Part shown: positions 17,493-25,718 of the stretch, in pieces | How the letters are laid out: every line of letters begins with the position of its first letter | Numbering within the stretch: position 1 is the first letter of the stretch | NCBI RefSeq assembly: GCF_018130385.1 | Contig: NZ_JAFCLU010000006.1 | Location: 124,001 to 188,000 of the forward strand | DNA: 64,000 nt | Direction: 5' to 3' | Origin: Bradyrhizobium sp. AUGA SZCCT0283 | GTDB taxonomy: Bacteria > Pseudomonadota > Alphaproteobacteria > Rhizobiales > Xanthobacteraceae | Position numbers and translations under genes: made by a program | Notes under the pieces: generated by a model | Seen by the model: only the letters and a program-made list of their open reading frames with translations | What the model was told of the DNA's origin: nothing | Databases searched by the model: none

Positions 17493-20400
17493 TCAGTCCA
17501 GGGTGCTTTGAACGTCGCGCGCCCGTCTGAGGTCAGCCGTTTCGGCTCCTTCGTCGAACCAACGGCAGATTGGTTCTAGCAGTGCGCGCGCCTCATCAGG
17601 TCTTCCTTGCGTCCGCCAGAGTTCTGCAAGGCTTGTCGCGGCGCGTAATTCCAAGGACTTGGCGCTTTGACTGCGCGCCACTTCAATAGACTTCTTAAGA
17701 TAAGACTCAGCTTCGCTTATCTTCGATGGGCTGAGTGCTAAAAGAATTTGCGCTCTTTGCCGATGCAATTCTGCTTCCCATGATCTACCTGTCACGTCGC
17801 CAATATTGGCCAGGACCCGATCGACAATCGATAGCGCGCATTCATTTTCGCCATCCTTGGAATGCATATCCGCCAGCCAACTTTCCATCATTGGAAGCAT
17901 GAAGCCGACGCCTTTGCGCCGCGCTTCGTCGATTCCCAGTGCTATTTCCGCCCGGGCCTCTTCAAGTCGGCCCAGGTCGCCGACTGCTCGGCCTCGCGAA
18001 ATTCTCGACAAAATCACGTACAGCGAAAAACGCTGTTCTTGTGACATTTCGAAGCTCTTGTCGGCGCTTTCGAAGGCGCGAGCGGCGTCCCCGCGCAGAA
18101 GGTGCACAACGGAAGTCATGTAATGAGCGAACGCCACGGTGTATGGGTGGCCAAGGTCTTGACCCAAGGCAAGCGCTTCCGAAACGCGGGAAAGGGATTG
18201 ATCCGCATAGCCCAGAAACCACAAGTCCCAAGATAGGAGCAGAAGTGAGGCCGCTTGGGGTTCCACCATGTAAAGATTGGACAGGGGTTGTTTTCCTTTG
18301 CCAATCGAGAGCTTGATTGACTCCGCGAAATGGTTCGCTGACGATTGGAAGTCCCCAATCGTCAATAACGTACTGCCCATCACTCTATGAGCCACCATTA
18401 GTGGCACGGGTTGGGACAACGCTCGTGACCGTGACAGGAACTCATCAGCTAAGCGGAGCGCATCATCATTCTTTCCACCCATCCAGGAGTGCCCCCACAA
18501 CCCAAACAGGGCTTGGAAATACTCAGGGATGTCGCCGAGTTGCAGGCATAAGGTACGAGCCCGCGAAAACGCTTCGCGGGTTTCCGCGGAGGCATACCCT
18601 TGAACGGCGATAAGCGGTATTCCCAACGCCAATTGAATGTCGATCTCTTGTTTGATCCGTTCAGGCGTTTCCGGCAAAGCGTCCAGAAGCTGAAGGGCAT
18701 TTCGAAAGCTAGCAATCGCTTCGACGTTGGCGGAATGCGCGAGCGCCCCCTGCCCAGACTCGAACCAGCGACGAATGGCCAATTGGTAATTGCCTGCTTC
18801 TTGATAGTGATAGGCCAGGACTTGGGGTTGATTTTCGGCGAGCTCCGAAAAGTCATGCTCTAAGATTGCCGCGATGTCCGCGTGTATCTGCTGCCTCTTA
18901 CTCCTAAGCAAAGAGTCGTAGATTGCGTCACGCAACAACGCATGTTTGAAGGCGAAACGAAGGAAAGGCGAAATTCCGACTCGATAGATGATGTCAGCCT
19001 GTTCAAGCAACGAGAGGGCCGACAGCATATCGTCATCGTCAATTCGCGATGCAGCCGACAAGAGATCATAGGAGAATTCGCGCCCAATCACAGCCGCAAT
19101 CTGTGCAAGTCTGCGACTCGGCGCAACGCGATCGAGCCGCTCCATCAACGCATCACTCAGCGTGTCCGGAACCCTGAGTAATGCTGGCTGTGCTGCGGGC
19201 TCGAACGTGCCCCGGATTCGTAAAGGCGCACTCAATATACTGCTTGTCAGTTCCTCTATGAATAGCGGGACGCCATCGGCCTTTTCGATAATCCGGTCGA
19301 GCACCGGTTCGGGCATGCTCCCTCCCCTCAAGATATCTCGGATCATCGCCCTCACTTCGGTGAGCGACAATCGAGTGAGCGAGTGCACCGTGGTGTTCGC
19401 GTGGGTCATCCATGTGGGACGGAACTCGGGCCGGCACGACACAATAAGCAGCACGCGGGCGTGGTCGATCCGGCTGATGATCGATTCCAGCAGCTCAAGC
19501 GTCGATGGATCTATCCAGTGTGCATCCTCGAAGATGCAGAGCGTGGGGCGTTGAACAGAAAACGCCAAAATCATGTCGACAAGTGTGCTTATCGTCCTGT
19601 TCTTTATTTGCTGCGGCGTAAGACCAGATAGTTCGAGGTTATTTTCCAATGGGATTGATAACAGTTTGGCAATGAGCAGGACCGGCTCTTTGGAATTACT
19701 AGTTGAGCGCGGAAGGTAAGTTGTAAGCTTGGCAATCTTATCTGCCTCAGCCTCGCGAGCTGTTAGGTGGGCCGCTTGTTCGATCTGCCCGATCACCGGA
19801 AAGAATGCGCTCTGACTGTGATAGGGCGAGCACTGATGGTGCAGCAAAACGTGTGGTTCCTGCTGAATAAGCGATTTCAATTCGTGAAGGAGCCTTGATT
19901 TTCCGACTCCGGGAATACCCGAGAGCAATATGACTTGGCCATCACCTTCTTTGACTTTCTGCCACCTATCGAGCAGCAGGCTTAGCTCGCTCGAGCGTCC
20001 AATGAGCGGGGTAAGGGAGCCCGTATGCGCAGCCTCGAAGCGGCTGGCGGTATTTTTTGCCGAGAGCACGCGATACACGTGAAGGGGTTCAGTTACACCT
20101 TTGAGTTCCTGGAGCCCGACGTCCTGAAAATCAAAAGCTGCCCATACGAGACGCCTCGTCGATTCCGAGATGAGTACCGTGTTGGCAGCGGCAAGGGTCT
20201 GTAGACGTGCGGCGATATTCGGCGTCTCTCCCACCGCGTCCATTGACCACGTACCGCTCTCTCCAATTTCACCGACAACAACCGGACCCGAGCAAACACC
20301 CACTCGACAATTCAGGGTAACTGGCCCTGAAATCTTCGTAACTCCGGACACAATCTCCAGGCCGGCGTGAATAGCACGAACGGCGTCATCCTCGTGTGCA

Positions 20401-20873
20401 CGGGGCCAACCGAAAAATGCCATCACTCCATCGCCGAAATAGCGGGCGACCTCGCCTCCATAGCGCCCAATCGCTGCGCTGCACCCTACCCGATACGCGT
20501 CAATGAGTTTTTGGAGGTCCTCAGGATCTAACTTCTCCGATAGCTGCGTAGATCCCACCAGGTCACAGAACATCACTGTGATTTGGCGGAATTCAGCTTC
20601 GCGATGTTGCACAAGAGAGGGTGGCAGCACAGTGGCGCTTGAAACCGCCGTTATTGTGCCGGTGGTCTGGCGCGCGGGCGTCAATGCTTCAATGGCCCTA
20701 AGCAACTTCTTGCGGTGACCTAGAGAAGATACTCCGAGTCTTTCGAGATCATTTTCTGTCAAATCCGGAAGGACGGAGTAGTCGATATTGTTTTCTGCGA
20801 AGGTTTTGGCGTACTGGCCTAGACCGTGTCTATCCAGCCATTCGGCTAAGTCGGTGGTTGTTGTCCTCGTCAT
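17493..20873 (-). CDS. SAM domain / class III adenylyl-guanylyl cyclase / ATPase / TPR protein
   Basis: A 1126-residue multidomain signalling protein. Residues 4-65 are a SAM domain (LAEWLDRHGLGQYAKTF to LGHRKKLLRAIEAL). Residues about 93-270 are a class III cyclase domain with metal Asp104 (MFCDLVGST), Asp148 (YFGDGVMAFFG) and the NIAARL transition-state pair (Asn219, Arg223). Residues 290-600 form an AAA/STAND-type ATPase with P-loop GIPGVGKSRLL (319) and Walker B LCIFEDAHWIDPS. The C-terminal half consists of TPR-like helices. The layout (cyclase, ATPase, TPR) is widespread in Bradyrhizobium, where these proteins are mostly uncharacterised. The gene is visibly more AT-rich than its neighbours. 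No membrane segment was seen. Confidence 0.9.
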   Translation of the reverse strand: MTRTTTTDLAEWLDRHGLGQYAKTFAENNIDYSVLPDLTENDLERLGVSSLGHRKKLLRAIEALTPARQTTGTITAVSSATVLPPSLVQHREAEFRQITVMFCDLVGSTQLSEKLDPEDLQKLIDAYRVGCSAAIGRYGGEVARYFGDGVMAFFGWPRAHEDDAVRAIHAGLEIVSGVTKISGPVTLNCRVGVCSGPVVVGEIGESGTWSMDAVGETPNIAARLQTLAAANTVLISESTRRLVWAAFDFQDVGLQELKGVTEPLHVYRVLSAKNTASRFEAAHTGSLTPLIGRSSELSLLLDRWQKVKEGDGQVILLSGIPGVGKSRLLHELKSLIQQEPHVLLHHQCSPYHSQSAFFPVIGQIEQAAHLTAREAEADKIAKLTTYLPRSTSNSKEPVLLIAKLLSIPLENNLELSGLTPQQIKNRTISTLVDMILAFSVQRPTLCIFEDAHWIDPSTLELLESIISRIDHARVLLIVSCRPEFRPTWMTHANTTVHSLTRLSLTEVRAMIRDILRGGSMPEPVLDRIIEKADGVPLFIEELTSSILSAPLRIRGTFEPAAQPALLRVPDTLSDALMERLDRVAPSRRLAQIAAVIGREFSYDLLSAASRIDDDDMLSALSLLEQADIIYRVGISPFLRFAFKHALLRDAIYDSLLRSKRQQIHADIAAILEHDFSELAENQPQVLAYHYQEAGNYQLAIRRWFESGQGALAHSANVEAIASFRNALQLLDALPETPERIKQEIDIQLALGIPLIAVQGYASAETREAFSRARTLCLQLGDIPEYFQALFGLWGHSWMGGKNDDALRLADEFLSRSRALSQPVPLMVAHRVMGSTLLTIGDFQSSANHFAESIKLSIGKGKQPLSNLYMVEPQAASLLLLSWDLWFLGYADQSLSRVSEALALGQDLGHPYTVAFAHYMTSVVHLLRGDAARAFESADKSFEMSQEQRFSLYVILSRISRGRAVGDLGRLEEARAEIALGIDEARRKGVGFMLPMMESWLADMHSKDGENECALSIVDRVLANIGDVTGRSWEAELHRQRAQILLALSPSKISEAESYLKKSIEVARSQSAKSLELRAATSLAELWRTQGRPDEARALLEPICRWFDEGAETADLRRARDVQSTLD

Positions 20874-21216
20874 TGCAGAGGACCTTGCCTACTGCCATAG
20901 TTCATTAAGAAGGAGTTGGGCTCCAGACCCACCATGTGGAGCCTTTGTCGCTTAAAACCAGCGAACCTTCTCCCGCGCACGATACCATCTCCCGCACACA
21001 ATGATATGAGCGTTCTTTTGACCGCCGAAAGTTTTGCTTACCCGGCGTCGAGGCACAACCAAAGCTTAGCGCGACGAGGCCGGGGCCGGTGTCCTACCCA
21101 GCATGGCGGCCGATCGCGAGCAGTCACGCGGCCCTCATTATTCTAAATCGACCCTATGGGAGAACCGGGCTCCTTTCTCGTGCCTCACGCCATGCCAAAC
21201 TGCGATGACTATCGCG
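20874..21216. other. Intergenic stretch, no supported gene
   Basis: About 340 bases between two minus-strand genes. It must hold the promoter of the cyclase gene near 20880-20940 and the 3' end of the transcript coming from 21217. AAGAAGGAG occurs on the plus strand near 20909 but no open frame follows it. No repeat or RNA gene was recognised. Confidence 0.45.
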
Positions 21217-22128
21217 CTATTCCGCTCGCGCTGCGCGCCGAGCACCGCGCTTTTCACTATGCAAAGGATATGAGCGGTGACGATAAGGGAGCGCCTCTCC
21301 GAGCGCCTGCTCAAGCTCCTCAAGCATCTCCGCCTCGGATTTGAGAAGCTCGTGATTATATCCCTCCGCCAGGATCAATGCCGATTCGTACGTCTCCTGA
21401 ACGACCCTGATACGGTCATTCGCGGGAAGGGAGGCAACGAACTTGATCGTTTCTGCGACGTGAGTGGCCTCGCTTCCGAGGGAGCTGTGACTTCTGAGGA
21501 AGCGGGTCGCATCAACGTCATCCGGACAGACCGCCTGTACCTTCTCGATATCGGTCTCCTGCTTGAGCGCGGCGATGCGTTCCAGGCAGTACGAATAGCC
21601 GATGCAGCCGATTGGATAGTCCTGGACGCAGAGGTCATCGAAGCGCTTGCAGAGCGGCTTGATGCCCTCCGGGATAAAGCTAGCGACGAGTCGCTCGCCG
21701 GGCACACCCAGCGCACGCAGATCCTTGAGCGCGAGCCGGTCGTGACCGGTCTCCTCGCGCGCACGCTCTTCCAAGTAGGCCGCGACCTCGGGCCTCCCCA
21801 GCTCGTTGAAGCGCCCGGCGGCGCGCCGGAGATTTCGAGGCGTGTCGACAGACGTGTGATAGGCGCCCACCAAGGCTACGATATAGCCGACGAGCGTCGG
21901 GTCAGGGCGCGCGAGGCGCTTTTCGATTCCGGCAAATCCGAGATTTATCGCTCCGTCGAGCAGCCCGATCGTGCTGCCCGCCGAGCCCACACCTGTCATC
22001 GGTGTCGCGAATGCATCTACGTTTTCTTCAGTGCCTCTCGGGACATGAAACCAAACCTCTCCCGACTCGCGAGCGATGATCGAAATATCGCCCGTGACGT
22101 TGACCCACTCTGTGACCAGCCGTGCCAT
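21217..22128 (-). CDS. Heme-oxygenase-fold protein, possible diiron oxidase (HDO-like), uncharacterised
   Basis: A 303-residue, mostly helical protein without signal peptide. From about residue 78 it reads as a TenA/PqqC/heme-oxygenase-like bundle: LVGYIVALVGAYHTSVDTP, then YLEERAREETGHDRLALKDL, then GYSYCLERIAALK, then LGSEATHVAETIKFV. Candidate metal ligands are Glu126-x-x-His129, Glu183 and Glu220-x-x-His223, which resembles the arrangement in UndA- and CADD-type HDO enzymes that oxidise small substrates with O2. The first 75 residues (VWFHVPRGTEENVDAF) do not match anything I recognise. It lies 110 bases downstream of a Tat-exported small protein on the same strand, so the two may work together. 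Function is inference only. Confidence 0.6.
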   Translation of the reverse strand: MARLVTEWVNVTGDISIIARESGEVWFHVPRGTEENVDAFATPMTGVGSAGSTIGLLDGAINLGFAGIEKRLARPDPTLVGYIVALVGAYHTSVDTPRNLRRAAGRFNELGRPEVAAYLEERAREETGHDRLALKDLRALGVPGERLVASFIPEGIKPLCKRFDDLCVQDYPIGCIGYSYCLERIAALKQETDIEKVQAVCPDDVDATRFLRSHSSLGSEATHVAETIKFVASLPANDRIRVVQETYESALILAEGYNHELLKSEAEMLEELEQALGEALPYRHRSYPLHSEKRGARRAARAE

Positions 22129-22238
22129 TCGAAACCTCCACTTCCGAGTGAACGCCCGTGTCGTTTCTCGCTGGGTGCGACCAAAACTCGCGCCCAGCTA
22201 GAGGCAGCCTGCCGCATCCGAGACGGACTGCAATACCG

Positions 22239-22778
22239 CTAGATTCCGTTCGGCGTGATGGCCATCAGCATCTTGGCCGTCTCAAGCAGGGGCGGCCCAG
22301 CAAGAGTCGGACGTGTGGGTCTCGGCAGCACAAAGACGACACCGATAGTTGCGTCTAGGCCCGCGTCTTGCAAACTGAAACCTGCATCGTACTCGTCTTC
22401 CGTGATTACGATGGGTTTCTCCAAATAGATGCCCCGAGCCGCGAGAGCTGCTTTTGCCGCAGTCGAGCGCGCTAGGTACTGCGTCATGGATATGGACCCT
22501 GTACTAGGCGTGATCAGGGGATTGTTGGCGGGACCCGTCCATATATCGACGATCCATTGTGCGAGGACATCATTTTGGTAGGAGAAATCAGCTACCTTAT
22601 CCTCTAAATCTTCCTTCGGCGTGCCTGCCTGGTCCGCGAAAATGCCGCGTTTTTTCTTATTCGGCGGCCCGGCTGCGCGCGCTGCTGCTACCGGAAGCAT
22701 TGCGCTGCCGGCGGCTCCTGCAAGGAACAAACGCCGATTGAAGCCGGAATTCGATTGCGTGTTGGTCTGCGAGGCCAT
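22239..22778 (-). CDS. Small Tat-exported protein of unknown family
   Basis: A 179-residue protein starting at 22778 after GGGAGGGATTGATC. The leader FNRRLFLAGAAGSAMLPVAA ends in ARA and has twin arginines, so export of a folded, probably cofactor-bound or complexed protein is expected. The mature part begins GPPNKKKRGIFADQAG, then KEDLEDKVADFSYQNDVLAQ and WIVDIWTGPANNPLI, and ends with VITEDEYDAGFSLQDAGL and GVVFVLPRPTRP. I do not recognise the family and see no heme, Cys or His-rich motif. It is upstream of the heme-oxygenase-fold gene in the same direction; the pair is a candidate two-gene unit. Confidence 0.7.
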   Translation of the reverse strand: MASQTNTQSNSGFNRRLFLAGAAGSAMLPVAAARAAGPPNKKKRGIFADQAGTPKEDLEDKVADFSYQNDVLAQWIVDIWTGPANNPLITPSTGSISMTQYLARSTAAKAALAARGIYLEKPIVITEDEYDAGFSLQDAGLDATIGVVFVLPRPTRPTLAGPPLLETAKMLMAITPNGI

Positions 22779-22901
22779 GATCAATCCCTCCCTGTTGAAA
22801 CCAGTTCGGCATCTTACGACCGCACCTCGTACTTTAGTTGCAGGATTTCGTCCTGACAAGTCTGCTGCAACACTGCCAAAATAGACCCCACAGACCACGG
22901 A

Positions 22902-23671
22902 TTGCGCGAAGAATTTAGGAGCACAAACTCTAGTTTTCGGGGGGTTACTCTCGAACAGGTTCCTCAGCGTCTGAAAGGGCAGCCATGGCGCAATATCCAT
23001 TATCCCAATGAAAGCGCTGAATACCGGGCCGCCCGAGACGCGCTTCTGGATGACGAGATTGCGCTTCGGGCGCAGATTGAGGCCGTTGCAGCGAAGCGTC
23101 GCGCGCTGCCGCTCGGCGGTGTGCTCCAGGACCACGTCTTCGAGTGGATCGGCAAGACCAGCATGCCGGAGAAAGTGAAGCTCGTTCTGTACAGCTTCAT
23201 GTACGGCCCCGAACGCAAATTGCCGTGTCCGGGCTGCACCCGCTTGCTCGACGGGATAGACGGCGCCGCGCGACACATAGGCGAACGCACCGCGCTCCGC
23301 ATCGACGCCAAATCACCAATCGCGCGTCTCGCCGCCCGGGCACACGAAAGAGGCTGGGAACACCTCGCTACTTTCGACCGCAGGCAACAGCTATGATGCG
23401 GACTACTTTGGTGACACGTCAAAATTTTCCAAGGGAATGCGCACGCAACATCGAGTCCCGGACGGCAACAACTGGGACGAAACAATCTTCAACGTCTTCA
23501 GAAAGAAGAACGGGGCGATCTGGCACTTCTGGGGCTCGGAGATGAGCTTTGCCCCACCCGCTCCCAACCAGCACCATCGCGCTGGTGATCTCGTCGACCC
23601 GCTCTGGGGGTCTTCTCGACATGACACCTGAAGGCCGGGGCGACTTCTTTCCAAAGGTGAACTACGATTAA
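22902..23671 (+). pseudogene. DUF899 thioredoxin-like protein, broken by frameshifts
   Basis: The first frame (22902-23396) carries the DUF899 start HYPNESAEYRAARDALLDDE and the segment SFMYGPERKLPCPGCTRLLD, ending with RLAARAHERGWEHL. At about 23367 the frame is lost; the next frame continues LLSTAGNSYDADYFGD, then NVFRKKNGAIWHFWGSEMSF and DLVDPLWG. At the G run near 23606-23610 one extra G breaks it again; the third frame gives LLDMTPEGRGDFFPKVNYD and stops at 23671. In frame the protein would be the normal size for this family of presumed thioredoxin-fold proteins. The N-terminus before HYPNES is also poor, so another small change may exist there. Two or more lesions favour true decay. Confidence 0.85.
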
Positions 23672-23808
23672 ACCACGCTTGACGGCGCACCACAGAGCCA
23701 GGCCCCCAACATGTAGGCCCCCGGATCAGCGGCACACCACACAGCAAATGCGGCGTGCTGCACAGCATCCAGGGAACGCCATCCATTGCGCTCGCTCACG
23801 TCGCCGCG

Positions 23809-24528
23809 TTACCGCTCCTCGCTCGCGCTCTTCAGCGCGGCGATCAGGTCGTCGATCTCCATGCGCTTGCGGAAATCCGGATCGACGAAACGGGCCTTCA
23901 CCAATCCGTCGCGGCCGACCACGAAGGTTGCCGGGATCGGCAACACCCAGCCGTCATTGCCCTGGAAGCTCGCCATGTCCTGGTATGAAAGCAGCCGCTG
24001 GATTTCGCTGCCGAGCCAGATCGCAAGATTGAGCGACAGCGCGTAGCCATTGTCGAGGTCGGTCAGCACCGGAAACGGCGCTTCTGCCTCGGACTTGAAT
24101 TTCTCGGCATAGGCTTGCGTCTCCGGCATGATCGCAACCGTTTGCGCGCCCAAGGCCTTGATCCGGTCCTGGGCCTGGATCACCGCCCGCACATTCAGCC
24201 GGCAATAGGGGCACCAATGACCGCGATAAAACATCACAGCAACCGGGCCGCGGTCGATCAATGATTTCAGGCTGACCAGCCGGCCGGTCTCGTCCGGCAG
24301 CAGGAACGGCGGCATCACCTCGCCCGGCCTTGGCGCATTCTCGCCACCGCCGTTCTCATTGAGCCGCACCACCAGCCGGTCGACCGCCTCGCCATAGGCC
24401 GGAAAGATTTCCCGCCCCGCCGCGGCGTAGGCCTCGAGCTGCTCGCGCAAGGTGCCTTCCATGTCACGGCATTGCTGAAATGCCTGCTTGAGGCGTTCGG
24501 CATTGGCTGATGATAGCGTTGTCGTCAT
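23809..24528 (-). CDS. Peroxiredoxin-like protein (AhpC/TSA fold)
   Basis: A 239-residue thioredoxin-fold protein. After a helical N-terminus (about residues 5-60), it has PPFLLPDETGRLVSLKSL and the active-site segment VMFYRGHWCPYCRLNVRAV, with Cys-Pro-Tyr-Cys at the position where AhpC-type peroxiredoxins have the peroxidatic Cys. It then reads TVAIMPETQAYAEKF and PIPATFVVGRDGLVKARFVD. It should reduce peroxides or act as a thiol oxidoreductase in the cytoplasm; there is no signal peptide. The start at 24528 follows GGAGCAGACC. A Met-rich exported peptide gene is upstream on the same strand, separated by a strong hairpin. Confidence 0.88.
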   Translation of the reverse strand: MTTTLSSANAERLKQAFQQCRDMEGTLREQLEAYAAAGREIFPAYGEAVDRLVVRLNENGGGENAPRPGEVMPPFLLPDETGRLVSLKSLIDRGPVAVMFYRGHWCPYCRLNVRAVIQAQDRIKALGAQTVAIMPETQAYAEKFKSEAEAPFPVLTDLDNGYALSLNLAIWLGSEIQRLLSYQDMASFQGNDGWVLPIPATFVVGRDGLVKARFVDPDFRKRMEIDDLIAALKSASEER

Positions 24529-24560
24529 GGTCTGCTCCGGCATATCGGCATTATTTTCCG

Positions 24561-24591
24561 GTCCGGGCCGCCCCGCAAGGGGCGCCCGGAC
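24561..24591 (-). terminator. Strong GC hairpin between the Met-rich peptide and peroxiredoxin genes
   Basis: GTCCGGGC and GCCCGGAC form the outer stem, with GCCCC/GGGGC inside and a short gcaa loop. It lies just after the stop of the minus-strand gene at 24610. No T run follows in either direction, so it would be either an attenuating or Rho-assisted stop or an mRNA-stabilising stem rather than a clean intrinsic terminator. Confidence 0.45.
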
Positions 24592-24609
24592 GCTTCAGCA
24601 CCCAAAGGC

Positions 24610-24894
24610 TCAGGGCAGATAGAAATTGCCGGTCGGGTCGAGCATGCCGGAGGCCGAATAGAGCTGGCCCTTGTCCATGAAGAAGACGGTATTGCTCGGC
24701 ACCTTCTTGGCGTTCTTCATCATCGCGTCGTGATTCCTGGGCGTCGCCGCCATGGCCATCGCCGACATTTTGCCGGGGCCGGCATACATGTAGGCCATGC
24801 CCGGATTGAATTCCCAGGGAACTTGCGAGAAGGCCGTGGTGGCAATGGCGGCAAACGCCGCGGCGGCAATCAGGGTCTTGGAAAAGGCTTTCAT
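24610..24894 (-). CDS. Small exported Met-rich protein
   Basis: A 94-residue protein. MKAFSKTLIAAAAFAAIATTAFS is a standard Sec signal peptide. The mature peptide of about 70 residues starts QVPWEFNPGMAYMYAGPGK and has a run rich in Met (MSAMAMAATPRNHDAMMKNA), then VPSNTVFFMDKGQLYSASG. Met and His in such a spacing could bind copper or act as an oxidisable sink, but this is inference. The start at 24894 is preceded by AGAGGAATCCCC. Its gene is upstream of the peroxiredoxin on the same strand, in keeping with an envelope redox role. I do not recognise a named family. Confidence 0.75.
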   Translation of the reverse strand: MKAFSKTLIAAAAFAAIATTAFSQVPWEFNPGMAYMYAGPGKMSAMAMAATPRNHDAMMKNAKKVPSNTVFFMDKGQLYSASGMLDPTGNFYLP

Positions 24895-25136
24895 GGGGAT
24901 TCCTCTGGATGGATGGTGACGCCCGGCAGTCGGGCGCTGCCCCATCAGAGGACCGCCTGACCTGAATGAGAAATGCCGTTGCACAATCGGTTCGATAGCC
25001 GCAGGGTATTGAGAGACGACCAATAGCCCAGCGCTATCGACTTCAGAGCGAATGCGCATTTCATATGGGCCGGCTGGGCCTTCATCCTGTCTTCGAAGGC
25101 ATGCGGAGGCATGCGCCCATCGACAGGAGATTTCCG

Positions 25137-25628
25137 ATGACAGGTCATTTGACGAACCGCCTTGCAAATTTCTGCGCCTTGCTGCTGCTGGCCTTGCTGA
25201 TCCTTCCCGTCGTCTCCGCCGCACGCGCCGACAGCGACGATGGTATCGTCCGCGTCAAGAGCGCGGTGCCGATGGCGGAAGCGATCACCCGCATCAAGGC
25301 CGACATCGCCGGCAAGGGCATCAAGTTCTTCATGGAGATCGACCAGTCGAAGCTTGCGGCCGACGCCGGCATCAAGCTGCGGCCCTCGACGCTGCTGGTG
25401 TTCGGCAATCCGCCGCTCGGCACCCAGTTCATCACCTCGAACCCGAACGCCGGGCTCGACTGGCCGGTCCGGCTGCTGCTCACGCAGGACGACCATGGCG
25501 ACGTCTGGGCGGTGTGGACCGATTTCAGCTGGATCGCCCGGCGCCACAACATCAGGGATCGCACGGCCCAGTTCGAGATGGCGACCAAGGTGGTGAGCTC
25601 GATCACTTCGACCATCACGACCAGGTAA
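25137..25628 (+). CDS. Exported DUF302-domain protein
   Basis: A 163-residue protein. The signal peptide is RLANFCALLLLALLILPVVS ending ARA. The mature part follows the DUF302 pattern: VRVKSAVPMAEAITRIKADI, GIKFFMEIDQSKLAADAG, LRPSTLLVFGNPPLGTQF and DWPVRLLLTQDDHGDVW. DUF302 proteins are small periplasmic proteins of unknown activity, often near redox or metal stress genes. The start at 25137 follows GACAGGAGATTTCCG. It is in the same direction as the flavin oxidoreductase 90 bases on. Confidence 0.85.
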   Translation: MTGHLTNRLANFCALLLLALLILPVVSAARADSDDGIVRVKSAVPMAEAITRIKADIAGKGIKFFMEIDQSKLAADAGIKLRPSTLLVFGNPPLGTQFITSNPNAGLDWPVRLLLTQDDHGDVWAVWTDFSWIARRHNIRDRTAQFEMATKVVSSITSTITTR

Positions 25629-25718
25629 CGCCATCAACCTGCCGCGCGTAAAGTCCTCAGGCTGCGCCGCCGGCGTGGCCTGATCGCCTGAGGGGTTGCC
25701 AACAGAGGGGTTAGTTCA

